Assembly (NCBI RefSeq): GCF_030719295.1
Contig: NZ_CP120997.1
Location: 3,232,001-3,296,000, forward strand
Length of the DNA stretch: 64,000 bases
Reading direction: 5' to 3'
DNA from: Streptomyces sp. Mut1
Lineage (GTDB): Bacteria > Actinomycetota > Actinomycetes > Streptomycetales > Streptomycetaceae
Of the stretch, positions 26,557 through 35,436 are shown in pieces. The translations under genes and the position numbers were made by a program. The notes under the pieces were generated by a model. That model was not told where the DNA came from, made no database searches, and saw only the letters and a list, made by a program, of their open reading frames with translations. Numbering within the stretch: the stretch's first letter is position 1; every line of letters begins with the position of its first letter.

Positions 26557-27333
26557 CTACTCGGGATCGCGGGCGAACCGGGCCCTGGACCAGAAGTAGC
26601 CGAGGACGGCCAGACCGACGCACCAGGCCACCGCGAGCCGGCCGTTGTGACCGATCTCCGTACCGAGCAGCAGTCCGCGCAGGGTCTCGATGGCCGGTGT
26701 GAAGGGCTGGTACTCGGCGACCGGCCGGAACCAGCCGGGCATCGAACCCAGCGGGACGAACGCGCTGGAGATGAGGGGCAGGAGGATCAGGGGCGTGGCG
26801 TTGTTGCCGGCGGCCTCCGCGTTGGGGCTGCCCAGGCCCATACCCACGGCGATCCAGGTGAAGGCCAGGGCGAAGAGGGCGAGGAGCCCGAAGGCGGCGA
26901 ACCACTCCAGGACGGTGGCGTCGGTGGAGCGGAAGCCCATGGCCACCCCGACGGCGCCGACGAACACGACGCTCATGAGCGTCCGCAGGACGCTTCCCAT
27001 GACATGGCCGAACAGGACCGAGCTCCGGTGGATCGCCATGGTGCGGAAGCGGGCGATGATGCCTTCGCTCATGTCCATGGAGACCGAGACGGCGGTGCCG
27101 ACGGTGGTCGAGCCGATGGTCATCAGCAGGATGCCCGGCACGATGTACGCGATGTACGCGTCGCGGCCCGCGCCGCCGCTCATGGTGTCGCCGAAGATGT
27201 AGACGAACAGCAGGAGCATCATCACCGGAGTGAGCAGCAGGTTCAGGGTGAGCGACGGGTAGCGCCGGGCGTGGAGCAGGTCGCGGCGCAGCATGGTGGC
27301 CGAGTCGCGCACGGCGAGGGAGAGGGTGCTCAT
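26557..27333 (-). CDS. ABC-2 type permease (DrrB-like)
   Basis: A 258-aa membrane protein with six hydrophobic segments and the ABC2 signature region (MSEGIIARFRTMAIHRSSVLFGHVMGS, in two parts around residues 88-114). The ATG (27333) overlaps the stop of the ATPase gene (ATGA). Together they form a daunorubicin-resistance-like exporter of hydrophobic compounds. Confidence 0.88.
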   Translation of the reverse strand: MSTLSLAVRDSATMLRRDLLHARRYPSLTLNLLLTPVMMLLLFVYIFGDTMSGGAGRDAYIAYIVPGILLMTIGSTTVGTAVSVSMDMSEGIIARFRTMAIHRSSVLFGHVMGSVLRTLMSVVFVGAVGVAMGFRSTDATVLEWFAAFGLLALFALAFTWIAVGMGLGSPNAEAAGNNATPLILLPLISSAFVPLGSMPGWFRPVAEYQPFTPAIETLRGLLLGTEIGHNGRLAVAWCVGLAVLGYFWSRARFARDPE

Positions 27334-28289
27334 CGGACGGCCTCCTCGGCCGGGGCGGGGACGGCGGCGTCGGTGAGTGCGAAGAAGACGTCGTCCAGGT
27401 CGGGGGTGTGCACGGTGAGTTCGTCGGCCTCGACACCGGCGGCGTCCAGCCGGTCGAGGATCGCGCGCAGGGCGCGCTGGGTGCCGTCGCTGGGCAGATG
27501 CAGGGCGAGGGACTCGTCGTCCGGAGTGGCGTCCGCCAGGGCGAGGGCGGCGGCGCGGTAGGCGTCCGGACCGGTGAAGCGCAGCCGTACGTGCCCGCCG
27601 GGGACGATCCGCTTCAGCTCGTCGGCACTGCCCTCCGCGGCGATCCTGCCGCGGTGGAGTACGGCGATGCGGTCGGCGAGTTCGTCGGCCTCCTCCAGGT
27701 ACTGGGTGGTGAGGAAGACGGTCACGCCTTCGGCGACCAGGCCCCGGATGATGCCCCACATGGTGTGGCGGCTGCGCGGGTCGAGGCCGGTGGTCGGCTC
27801 GTCCAGGAAGATGATGCGCGGGTTCCCGACGAGGGTCATCGCGATGTCGAGGCGCCGCTTCATGCCGCCGGAATAGGTGGAGGCCGGTTTGCCCGCCGCT
27901 TCGGTGAGGTCGAACCGGGCCAGGAGCTCCGCGACGACCCGCCGCCCCTCGGCCTTGGACAGGTGGTGCAGGTCCGCCATCAGGAGCATGTTCTCCTCGC
28001 CGGTGATCAGCCCGTCCACGGCGGAGAACTGCCCGGTGACGCCGATCGCGGCGCGCACCGCCTGCGGCTCGGTGGCCAGGTCGTGGCCGCCGACGCCGAT
28101 CGGGCCGGAGCCCTCGCCGGGCGGGATGAGCGTGGAGAGGATCTTGACGACGGTGGTCTTGCCGGCGCCGTTCGGGCCGAGCAGCGCGAACACGGTCCCG
28201 GCCGGAATACGCAGATCGATCCCGTCGAGCACGACCTTGTCGCCGTACGACTTGCGCAGCCCGCCCGCCGCGATGGCCGGGTTCGTCAT
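27330..28289 (-). CDS. ABC transporter ATP-binding protein (DrrA-like)
   Basis: A 319-aa ATPase: Walker A GPNGAGKTT, signature TYSGGMKRRLDIA, Walker B IIFLDEPTTGLDP, then the C-terminal DrrA extension. The start ATG 28289 follows GAAGGAG at good spacing. Divergent from a MarR-type regulator with AACGCAACG/CGTTGC repeats between. Confidence 0.92.
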   Translation of the reverse strand: MTNPAIAAGGLRKSYGDKVVLDGIDLRIPAGTVFALLGPNGAGKTTVVKILSTLIPPGEGSGPIGVGGHDLATEPQAVRAAIGVTGQFSAVDGLITGEENMLLMADLHHLSKAEGRRVVAELLARFDLTEAAGKPASTYSGGMKRRLDIAMTLVGNPRIIFLDEPTTGLDPRSRHTMWGIIRGLVAEGVTVFLTTQYLEEADELADRIAVLHRGRIAAEGSADELKRIVPGGHVRLRFTGPDAYRAAALALADATPDDESLALHLPSDGTQRALRAILDRLDAAGVEADELTVHTPDLDDVFFALTDAAVPAPAEEAVR

Positions 28290-28362
28290 GGCAGAAGCTC
28301 CTTCGGGGTCCTTCTCCGGTCGCGCGGACCCCACCGGCCCGCACTTTCCGATGCCCGAAACG

Positions 28363-28487
28363 CTACGTTGCGTTCACGATCCCAGCAACGACATCAGCCA
28401 ACACTGAGCACATAAACACACGTCAGAGCAGCGAAGTTGATGCAATGGGTTACAGATAACGCAACGAATAGCACCTCGATACGTTGC
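28363..28487. promoter_or_regulatory. candidate operators in exporter/MarR intergenic region
   Basis: Relatively AT-rich region with recurring ACGTTGC elements: TACGTTGCGTT (28364-28374), TAACGCAACG (28457-28466, reverse orientation) and ACGTTGCAAT (28481-28490). GCAAC and GTTGC face each other across 18 bp. Placed to control both divergent transcripts. Confidence 0.45.
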
Positions 28488-28589
28488 AATGAAATGGACA
28501 CGAACGCTATAGTCGCCCACCGGAAGCCGCACCGGTCGCCCCACGGCCGCCCCACGGCCGCGACCGGGCCACGCACGAAGGAGACCGCG

Positions 28590-29327
28590 ATGCCGGGAGG
28601 CAGGCTCACCCAGCAGGAACGCCGGCAGATCGCCCGGGGTGTGGCCGAGGGCCTGCCCTACGCCGAGATCGCGCGGAGCCTGGACCGCCCCACCTCGACC
28701 GTCACCCGCGAGGTGACGCGCAACGGCGGCCCCGCCGCCTACCGCGCCGAGACCGCCCACCGCGCCACCGAGCACCGCGCCCACCGCCGCCGCGGGGCCG
28801 GGCCCCGCGAGACGCGCCCGGCCCCGCAGCCGTACGGGCGCGACGCCGACGCGGTGCGCGCGTACGAGGAGGTGTTCACCTCGATGATCATGGCGTCGGG
28901 CGCGCCCCCGATGGTGTCCCGGGTGCTGGCCTGCCTGTCCCTCACCGACAGCGGGAGCCTCACCGCCGCCGGTCTCGCCGGGCGACTCGGGGTCAGCCCG
29001 GCGTCCGTCTCCAAGGCGATCACCTACCTGGAGGGCCAGGGCATGATCCGCCGGGAGCGCGACGGTGGCCGCCGCGAGCGCTACACCGTGGACGACGACA
29101 TCATGTACGACTCCATGATGGCGAGCGCCCGCTCGACCGCCGAACTCGCGCGGACCGCACGCGAGGGCGCCCCCGTCTTCGGTCCCGGGACCCCGGCGGG
29201 CATCCGCCTGGAGAACATGGCCCGGTTCCTGGACCACGTCTCCGAGGCCGTGGCCCGCGCGGCGGAGCAGGCCCGCGACCTCCTCCACACGAAGCCGGGC
29301 ACGCCGCCCCCCGACGCCCCGGCCTGA
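28590..29327 (+). CDS. GbsR/MarR-type regulator with N-terminal IS30-like HTH
   Basis: A 245-aa protein. Residues 5-45 (RLTQQERRQIARGVAEG...DRPTSTVTREVTRNGG) match the HTH_38 domain of IS30 transposases; after a basic linker, residues about 90-180 form a MarR/GbsR winged helix (LTAAGLAGRLGVSPASVSKAITYLEGQGMIRRE, in two parts). AAGGAGA precedes ATG 28590. Probably controls the divergent ABC exporter. Two DNA-binding modules on one chain is unusual. Confidence 0.83.
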   Translation: MPGGRLTQQERRQIARGVAEGLPYAEIARSLDRPTSTVTREVTRNGGPAAYRAETAHRATEHRAHRRRGAGPRETRPAPQPYGRDADAVRAYEEVFTSMIMASGAPPMVSRVLACLSLTDSGSLTAAGLAGRLGVSPASVSKAITYLEGQGMIRRERDGGRRERYTVDDDIMYDSMMASARSTAELARTAREGAPVFGPGTPAGIRLENMARFLDHVSEAVARAAEQARDLLHTKPGTPPPDAPA

Positions 29328-29333
29328 CCGCGC

Positions 29334-29348
29334 CCCCGGCAACCGGGG
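29334..29348. terminator. short GC hairpin after the MarR-type gene
   Basis: CCCCGG (29334-29339), 3-nt loop, CCGGGG (29343-29348), seven bases beyond the regulator stop. Stem is short, so terminator function is tentative. Confidence 0.35.
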
Positions 29349-29412
29349 ACGCGGCCGGGACGCCCCTCGCTCCCGGCCCGGCCTTCTCACTCCCGATCCG
29401 GCCGCCTCAACT

Positions 29413-29483
29413 ACCGGCCCGGCGCCCTCACTTGCGGTACAGCCCCCTCACTCCCGGCCCGGCGCCCTCACTTGCGGTACAGC
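29413..29483. repeat. 40-bp tandem duplication spanning the acyl-CoA ligase stop
   Basis: The segment CCGGCCCGGCGCCCTCACTT and the following GCGGTACAGC occur twice, exactly 40 bp apart. The inner copy contains the ligase stop codon (29468-29470), the outer copy repeats the codons for the last residues. Confidence 0.75.
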
Positions 29484-31381
29484 TCCTCGATCTCCGCCGC
29501 GAAGTCCCGCGCGATGGCGTCCCGCTTCAGCTTCAGCGACGGCGTGAGGTGCCCGCCCTCCTCGGTGAAGTCCACCGGCAGGACCGTGAACTTGCGGATC
29601 GACTCGGCCCGGGAGACGAGCCGGTTGGCCTCGTCCACCGCGCGCTGGAGCGCCGTGCGCAGCTCCTCGTCGTGGACGAGTTCGCGCATCGGGACGTCCT
29701 GCTTCTTGCGCATCTGCCGCCAGTGCGCGAGCCCGTCCGGCTCCAGGGTGATCAGGGCGGTGATGAACGAGCGGTTGTCGCCGACCACCATGCACTGGCT
29801 GACCAGCGGGTGGGCGCGCAGCCAGTCCTCCAGCGGGGCCGGGGTGACGTTCTTGCCGCCCGAGGTGATGATGATGTCCTTCTTGCGGCCGGTGATCGTG
29901 AGGTAGCCGTCCTCGTCGAGCGCGCCGAGGTCTCCGGTGGGGAACCAGCCGCCGTCGAGCACGGACACGGCCTCGCCGCGCTCGGTGTCCCAGTACCCCT
30001 GGAACACCTGCCCGCCGCTGAGCAGCACCTCGCCGTCGTCGGCTATCCGGACGGCGGTGCCGGGCATCGGCCAGCCGACCGTGCCCAGCCGGGGCTTGAG
30101 CGGCGGGGTGACGGTGGCGGCTGCGGTGGTCTCCGTCAGGCCGTAGCCCTCGAAGATCTCGATGCCGGCGCCCGCGTAGAACGCGGCGAGCCGGCGGCCC
30201 AGCGGGGAGCCGCCGCAGATCGCGTACCGGACGTGGCCGCCGAGCGCGGCCCGGATGCGGCGGTAGACCAGCGGGTCGTACAGGGCGCGGGCGGCCCGCA
30301 GCCCGAGGCCGGGGCCCGGCCCCGTGCCGTGTTCGGCGGCCTCGACGGCCTGGCCGTAGCGCTGGGCGATCCGGGCGGCCCGGTCGAAGGAGGAGGCGCG
30401 GCCCATCTTCTCGGCGGTGGCCCGGCCGGTGTTGTAGACCTTCTCCAGGACGTACGGGATGGCCAGCAGGAACGACGGTTTGAACCCGGCCAGGTCGGCG
30501 AGCAGGTCCTCGGTTTGGATCGACGGGGCGTGGCCGAGGCGTACCCGGGCCCGCAGGCAGCCGATCGCGACCATCCGGCCGAAGACGTGCGACAGCGGCA
30601 GGAACAGCAGCGTGGACGCGGGGTATTTGCTGACCGACTTGAAGACCGGGTGCAGCAGCTCGATCGCGTTGTCGACCTCGGCGAAGAAGTTGCCGTGGGT
30701 CAGCACGCACCCCTTGGGGCGGCCCGTGGTGCCGGAGGTGTAGATGAGGGTGGCCGGGGTCTCCGGCTCCAGGGTGGCGCGGCGGGCGGCGACAGCGTCG
30801 TCCGGGAGGTCCTTGCCGAGCTTCTTCAGCCGGCCGAGCGCGCCCGTGTCGAACTGCCAGAGGTGGGCGAGGTCGCCGAGCTGCTTGCGTTCCTGGCTGA
30901 TGATCCGGCCCTGGTCGGCGGTCTCGACGGCGCAGGCGACGGCCCCGGAGTCCTGGAGTATCCAGCGGGTCTGGAAGGCGGAGGAGGTCGGGTAGATGGG
31001 GACGGTGACCAGCCCGGCGGCCCAGGCGGCGAAGTCGAGCAGCGTCCACTCGTACGTCGTACGGGCCATGATCGCGATGCGGTCGCCGCCGCGCAGGCCC
31101 TCGGCGATCAGGCCCTTGGCGACGGCGAGCACCTCGGCGGCGAACTCGGCCGCCGTCACGTCCTGCCAGCTGCCGTCGGGCTGCTTGCGGCTGAGGACGG
31201 CGTCGGCGGGGGCCTCGCGGGCGTTGTCGAACGGTATCTCGGCGAGCGAGCCGCGCCGGACGGGCGGGGCGAACGCCGGTACGGAGACCTGCCGGACGGT
31301 GCCGTCGGCGTCCCGGACCTTGGCCGGCTCGACCAGGACGGGGGCGGCGGGTGCGGGGGACGGGGCGGGTGGCGTGGACAC
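29468..31381 (-). CDS. long-chain acyl-CoA ligase (FadD15-like)
   Basis: A 637-aa adenylating enzyme. AMP-binding core TLIYTSGTTGRPKG, FEGYGLTETTAA, the hinge/GD motif WFPTGDLGALDEDGYL and the C-terminal ITGRKKDIIITSGGKNV. It activates fatty acids to acyl-CoA. GTG 31381 is favoured by GAGGAG upstream; the frame continues further but with Arg/Pro-rich repeats that do not look like this family. Located next to a thiolase and FabG4/MaoC genes, supporting lipid metabolism. Confidence 0.9.
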   Translation of the reverse strand: MSTPPAPSPAPAAPVLVEPAKVRDADGTVRQVSVPAFAPPVRRGSLAEIPFDNAREAPADAVLSRKQPDGSWQDVTAAEFAAEVLAVAKGLIAEGLRGGDRIAIMARTTYEWTLLDFAAWAAGLVTVPIYPTSSAFQTRWILQDSGAVACAVETADQGRIISQERKQLGDLAHLWQFDTGALGRLKKLGKDLPDDAVAARRATLEPETPATLIYTSGTTGRPKGCVLTHGNFFAEVDNAIELLHPVFKSVSKYPASTLLFLPLSHVFGRMVAIGCLRARVRLGHAPSIQTEDLLADLAGFKPSFLLAIPYVLEKVYNTGRATAEKMGRASSFDRAARIAQRYGQAVEAAEHGTGPGPGLGLRAARALYDPLVYRRIRAALGGHVRYAICGGSPLGRRLAAFYAGAGIEIFEGYGLTETTAAATVTPPLKPRLGTVGWPMPGTAVRIADDGEVLLSGGQVFQGYWDTERGEAVSVLDGGWFPTGDLGALDEDGYLTITGRKKDIIITSGGKNVTPAPLEDWLRAHPLVSQCMVVGDNRSFITALITLEPDGLAHWRQMRKKQDVPMRELVHDEELRTALQRAVDEANRLVSRAESIRKFTVLPVDFTEEGGHLTPSLKLKRDAIARDFAAEIEELYRK

Positions 31382-31761
31382 GAGCGGCTCCTCGGCATCG
31401 GGGGCGGGCGGTTCACTGCGACCGGCGGGTGACGGCCGGCTGGTTCTCGTACGAGGTAGGGAGGGGGCGGGGGCCCCCGGTGGCTGTGCGCGTACGGCGG
31501 GGGCGGGGGCCCCCGGTGGCCGTGCGCGTACGGCGGGGGGGGCGTCGGCCCCCCGTGTGCGTGCGCGTACGGCCGACGCCGGGACGACGACAACTGGTAC
31601 ACGCCCGTACGGCCGACGCCAGGACGACGACAACCGGTACGTGCGCCTGCGGCCGACGCCGGCCCGGCCGGACGGCGCGGGGGTGCTGGTGCGCCCGGCC
31701 GGGGGCCGGAACCGGCGCGCGGTCCCGCCGCGCACCGCTCACGTCCTCGCGGGGCGCGGCC
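31382..31761. repeat. 380-bp gap with 36/37-bp and 39-bp tandem repeats
   Basis: Between acyl-CoA ligase and thiolase. Units containing GGGGGCCCCCGGTGGC then GTGCGCGTACGGCGG recur at about 36-bp spacing from 31463; a second unit (GTACGGCCGACGCC then GACGACGACAAC) recurs near 31568-31645. No convincing gene; part may be the ligase leader. Confidence 0.6.
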
Positions 31762-33039
31762 TCACACGCGTTCGAGGATGGCCGTGACGCCCTGGCCGCC
31801 CGCCGCGCAGATCGAGATCAGGCCCCGGCCCGGCGCGTCCCGCTCCGCGAGGAGCTTGGCCAGCGTGGCGACGATCCGGGCGCCCGTCGCGGCGAACGGG
31901 TGCCCGGTGGCGAGGGAGGACCCCGCCACGTTGAGCCGGTCCCGGTCGACGGGCGCGAGCCCCCGCTTCTCCCAGGCGGCCAGCGTGGCCAGCACCTGGG
32001 AGGCGAACGCCTCGTGGATCTCGAAGAGGTCGAAGTCCTCGATGCCGAGCCCGGCCCGCTCCAGCAGCCGGGGCACCGCGTACGCGGGCGCCATCAGCAG
32101 CCCGTCCTCGCCGCCCACGTAGTCGACGGCGGCCGTCTCGTACAGGGACAGATACGCCTGCGGCTCCAGACCGTGCCGCTCGGCCCACTCCTCGCTCGCC
32201 AGCAGCACCGTCGCGGCGCCGTCCGTGAGCGGGGTCGAATTGCCCGCGGTCATCGTCGCGTCCGGGTGGTCCGTGCCGAACACCGGCTTCAGCGTGGCGA
32301 GTTTCTCCACGGTGGAGCCGGGGCGCAGGTTCTGGTCCCGGTCCAGGCCGAGGTACGGGACGACGAGGTCGTCCAGGAAGCCCCGCTCGTACGCGGCGGC
32401 GAGCCGCTGGTGGCTGGTGGCGGCGAGGAGGTCCTGATCGGCGCGGGCTACGTCCCACTGCCGGGCGGTGACCGCCGCGTGATCGCCCATCGAGAGACCG
32501 GTGCGGGGTTCCGCGTTGCGCGGGATGTCGGGGACGAGGTGCCGGGGCCGTACGCCCGTGAGGGCCTTCGCCCGGCCGCCCGCCGACTTCGCGCGCCGGG
32601 CCGACAGCAGCAGCCTGCGCAGCTCGTCGTTGACGCCGAGCGGCGCGTCGCTCGTGGTGTCCGTACCGCCCGCGACGGCCGAGTCGATGGCCCCGAGCAT
32701 GATCTTGTTGGCGGCGGCGATCACCGCCTGGAGGCCGGTGCCGCAGGCCTGCTGGACGTCGTACGCGGGGGTGCGCGGGTCGAGCCGCGAGCCGAGCACG
32801 GTCTCGCGGGCCAGGTTGAAGTCGCGGCTGTGCTTGAGCACCGCGCCCGCGGCGAACTCGCCGACCGTCTCCCCCTGGAGCCCGAACCGCTCGACGAGCC
32901 CGTCCAGCGCGGCGGTCAGCATCTGCTGGTTGGACGCCCGCGCGTAGGGCCCGTCGGAACGGGCAAAGGGGATGCGGCTGCCGCCGATGACCGCGACCCG
33001 GCGGGGCTGCGGGAGTGCGAGGGGGATCAACTCGACCAA
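31762..33039 (-). CDS. acetyl-CoA C-acyltransferase (thiolase, FadA2-like)
   Basis: A 425-aa thiolase. Acyl-accepting Cys in YDVQQACGTGLQAVI, EIHEAFASQVLA, GHPFAATGARI and the second Cys in ISICAAGGQG. Divergent from fabG4/htdX homologues, the same arrangement I recall for fadA2-fabG4-htdX in Mycobacterium. Degrades or condenses acyl-CoA units. Confidence 0.92.
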   Translation of the reverse strand: MVELIPLALPQPRRVAVIGGSRIPFARSDGPYARASNQQMLTAALDGLVERFGLQGETVGEFAAGAVLKHSRDFNLARETVLGSRLDPRTPAYDVQQACGTGLQAVIAAANKIMLGAIDSAVAGGTDTTSDAPLGVNDELRRLLLSARRAKSAGGRAKALTGVRPRHLVPDIPRNAEPRTGLSMGDHAAVTARQWDVARADQDLLAATSHQRLAAAYERGFLDDLVVPYLGLDRDQNLRPGSTVEKLATLKPVFGTDHPDATMTAGNSTPLTDGAATVLLASEEWAERHGLEPQAYLSLYETAAVDYVGGEDGLLMAPAYAVPRLLERAGLGIEDFDLFEIHEAFASQVLATLAAWEKRGLAPVDRDRLNVAGSSLATGHPFAATGARIVATLAKLLAERDAPGRGLISICAAGGQGVTAILERV

Positions 33040-33059
33040 CTCATCTCGACCAACTCCTG

Positions 33060-33087
33060 ACTCTTGAGTAACCTTACTCTGGAGTAA
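33060..33087. promoter_or_regulatory. operator made of alternating GAGTAA/TTACTC half-sites
   Basis: ACTC-TT-GAGTAA-CC-TTACTC-TG-GAGTAA: three overlapping inverted repeats (centres near 33064, 33072 and 33080) between the divergent thiolase and reductase genes. A TetR-type regulator at 35433-36119 is the obvious candidate ligand. Confidence 0.6.
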
Positions 33088-33115
33088 ATCTACGACCGAG
33101 CAGGGAGTCTGGACA

Positions 33116-34435
33116 ATGGCCGACCGCTATCTGCACCTGACCGGCACGGCACCCGGCAAGTTCCTCACCCGGAAGCTCGGCCTCCCCCAGCCCGCGCGAC
33201 TGCGCCGCTGGACCCTGGAGACCCCGGCGCTCACCGGCCCGGTCCTCCACCTCACCGCCGGGGAGTCCGCCGTCACCCAGGAGCTTTCCGCGCTCCTCGC
33301 CGCGACCGGCCTGGAGGTCGCCGCACGCGCCGACCGGCCCGCCGCGCTCGTGCTGGACGCGACGGCCGTCGACACCGCCGCCGGGCTCGCCGCCGTGCAC
33401 GCGGCCCTGCACCCGGTCGTGCGCTCGCTCGCCCCGGGCGGCCGGGTCGTCGTCCTCGGGGTGCGGCCGTCCCCGGACGACCACCACCAGGCCGCCGCCC
33501 AGCAGGCACTTGAGGGGTTCGTGCGCTCCCTCGGCAAGGAGATCGGCAAGGGCGCCACCGTGCAGCTGGTGCGCATCGCCCCCGGAGCCGTCGCCGCCGC
33601 CGGCTCCACGCTGCGCTTCCTGCTCTCGCCCCGGTCCGCGTACATCAGCGGCCAGGTCATCGAGGTCACCGACGCCGCCCCCGACCCGGTCGCCGACTGG
33701 GCCGCCCCGCTGGCCGGCCGCACCGCCCTGGTCACCGGCGCGGCCCGGGGCATCGGCGCCTCCGTCGCCTCGGTCCTGGCCCGCGACGGCGCCCGGGTCA
33801 TCTGCCTGGACATCCCGCAGGCCCAGGAGGACCTGGTGCGCACCGCCGACCGCCTCGGCGCCACCGCGCTCCCGCTGGACATCACGGCGGACGACGCGGC
33901 CGAACGCATCGCGGCCGCCGCCCCCGACGGGCTCGACATCCTCGTCCACAACGCCGGCATCACCCGCGACCGGCGGCTCGCCAACATGCCCGCCGAGCGC
34001 TGGGCCTCGGTCATCGACGTCAACCTGGACAGCGTCCTGCGCACCACCGACGCCCTGCTGAAGGCCGGCACGGTCAACCGGGGCGGCCGGATCGTCGCCA
34101 CCGCCTCCATCGCGGGCATCGCCGGCAACAACGGCCAGACCAACTACGCGGCCAGCAAGGCCGGCATCATCGGCCTCGTCCGCTCCCTGGCCCCGCGCGC
34201 CGCCGCCGACCACGGCGTCACGGTCAACGCGGTCGCCCCCGGCTTCATCGAGACGAAGATGACCGCGGCCGTCCCCCTCTTCATCCGCGAGGCGGGCCGC
34301 CGGATGAACTCCCTGGCGCAGGGCGGCCTCCCGGTCGACGTCGCCGAGACCACCGCCTGGTTCGCCCAGCCCGCGTCGGCGGCCGTCAACGGCCAGGTCG
34401 TCCGGGTCTGCGGCCAGAGCCTGCTGGGGGCGTGA
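33116..34435 (+). CDS. 3-oxoacyl reductase, FabG4-like (two Rossmann halves)
   Basis: A 439-aa SDR with an extra N-terminal flavodoxin-like/Rossmann half (residues about 1-200, no intact GxxxGxG) and a C-terminal catalytic SDR: ALVTGAARGIGASVA, VHNAGITRD, TASIAGIAGNNGQTNYAASKAG, VAPGFIETKM. This is the high-molecular-weight FabG4 architecture. It reduces 3-oxoacyl-CoA/ACP. Followed 4 bp later by the MaoC hydratase. Confidence 0.88.
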   Translation: MADRYLHLTGTAPGKFLTRKLGLPQPARLRRWTLETPALTGPVLHLTAGESAVTQELSALLAATGLEVAARADRPAALVLDATAVDTAAGLAAVHAALHPVVRSLAPGGRVVVLGVRPSPDDHHQAAAQQALEGFVRSLGKEIGKGATVQLVRIAPGAVAAAGSTLRFLLSPRSAYISGQVIEVTDAAPDPVADWAAPLAGRTALVTGAARGIGASVASVLARDGARVICLDIPQAQEDLVRTADRLGATALPLDITADDAAERIAAAAPDGLDILVHNAGITRDRRLANMPAERWASVIDVNLDSVLRTTDALLKAGTVNRGGRIVATASIAGIAGNNGQTNYAASKAGIIGLVRSLAPRAAADHGVTVNAVAPGFIETKMTAAVPLFIREAGRRMNSLAQGGLPVDVAETTAWFAQPASAAVNGQVVRVCGQSLLGA

Positions 34436-34439
34436 CCCC

Positions 34440-35261
34440 GTGCCGAGCCTGACCCTCTCGCTGGCCCGGGGCGCCGTCACCTCCCCGTTCAAAAGGGCCG
34501 GACGGCCGGACGCCACCCTCCCCGCCGACCGCCTCAGCCTGCCGGCCGCCCCCGTCGCACCCGGCCCACTGACCGCGTACCGGACGATCTGCGGCTTCCC
34601 GGCGACCGGCCCGCTGCCGGTCACCTACCCGCACGTCCTGGCGTTCCCGCTCGCCATGCGGCTGATGACCCGGCGCGACTTCCCGCTCCCGGTCACCGGC
34701 CTCGTCCACACCTGGATCGAGATCACCGCCCACCGCACCCTCCACCCGGAGGACCGGTTCGAACTCACGCTGTACGCACAGGAGTTGACCCCGCACCGAC
34801 GCGGCACGGAGGTCACGGTGGTGACCGAGGCGCACATCGGCGGAGAGCTGGTCTGGGAGTCCCGCAGCGGCTACCTCTCCCGCCACGCGACGACCGGCGA
34901 CCGGCCCGCACCCCAGCCCCCGGCCCCTGGACTCCCCCCCGTCGCCGAGTGGCGGCTGCCCGCGAACCTCGGCCGGCGCTACGGCGCCGCATCCGGCGAC
35001 CGCAACCCGATCCACCTCCACCCGCTGACCGCCCGGCTGTTCGGCTTCCCCCGGGCCATCGCCCACGGCATGTGGACCGTCGCCCGCTGCCTGGCCGAAG
35101 CACCCGAACCGTCCCTGCTCCGCACGGTACGGGCCGACTTCCGCGCACCCGTCCTGCTGCCCGCCACGGTCACCTACGCCACGGACGGCACGGCGTTCCA
35201 GCTGCGCGGCGGCGGGGACGGCGAGCGCGTCCACCTCACGGGGACGGCCGGCACCGGCTAG
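34440..35261 (+). CDS. MaoC-family hydratase (HtdX-like)
   Basis: A 273-aa double-hotdog protein. The C-terminal half has the MaoC hydratase motif region RRYGAASGDRNPIHLHPLTARLFGFPRAIAHGMW (catalytic Asp/His in SGDRNPIH, in two parts). Start GTG 34440. It forms an operon with fabG4. The stop codon TAG (35259-35261) lies within the end of a palindromic repeat element. Confidence 0.87.
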   Translation: MPSLTLSLARGAVTSPFKRAGRPDATLPADRLSLPAAPVAPGPLTAYRTICGFPATGPLPVTYPHVLAFPLAMRLMTRRDFPLPVTGLVHTWIEITAHRTLHPEDRFELTLYAQELTPHRRGTEVTVVTEAHIGGELVWESRSGYLSRHATTGDRPAPQPPAPGLPPVAEWRLPANLGRRYGAASGDRNPIHLHPLTARLFGFPRAIAHGMWTVARCLAEAPEPSLLRTVRADFRAPVLLPATVTYATDGTAFQLRGGGDGERVHLTGTAGTG

Positions 35262-35436
35262 GGCCTGTCTTCAAACTGCCGTCGTCGCCCGAAGGGCGGC
35301 CGGGCGGCGTCAGGTGCGTGCTCTCGGCGTGCCGGCCCCAGGCCCCTGTACTGGACGTACCGGGGTCTGGGACCGGTGCGGCGAGAGTGCGTGCATGGCG
35401 TCGCCCGGCAGACGGCAGTTTGAAGACAGGCCCTAG
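35258..35436. mobile_element. 179-bp MITE-like palindromic element
   Basis: Perfect 26-bp terminal inverted repeats: the left arm 35258-35283 starts CTAGGGCCTGTCTTCAAACT, the right arm 35411-35436 is its exact complement. The interior is also an imperfect palindrome around 35345-35365. No coding capacity. Both flanking convergent genes end inside its termini (TAG from the CTAG ends). Immediately right of it, GGGCCTGTCCGGCGG repeats the start of the arm. Confidence 0.8.

Noticed and set aside
35258..35436. Full insertion sequence
   Set aside because: No transposase coding capacity; only 179 bp.
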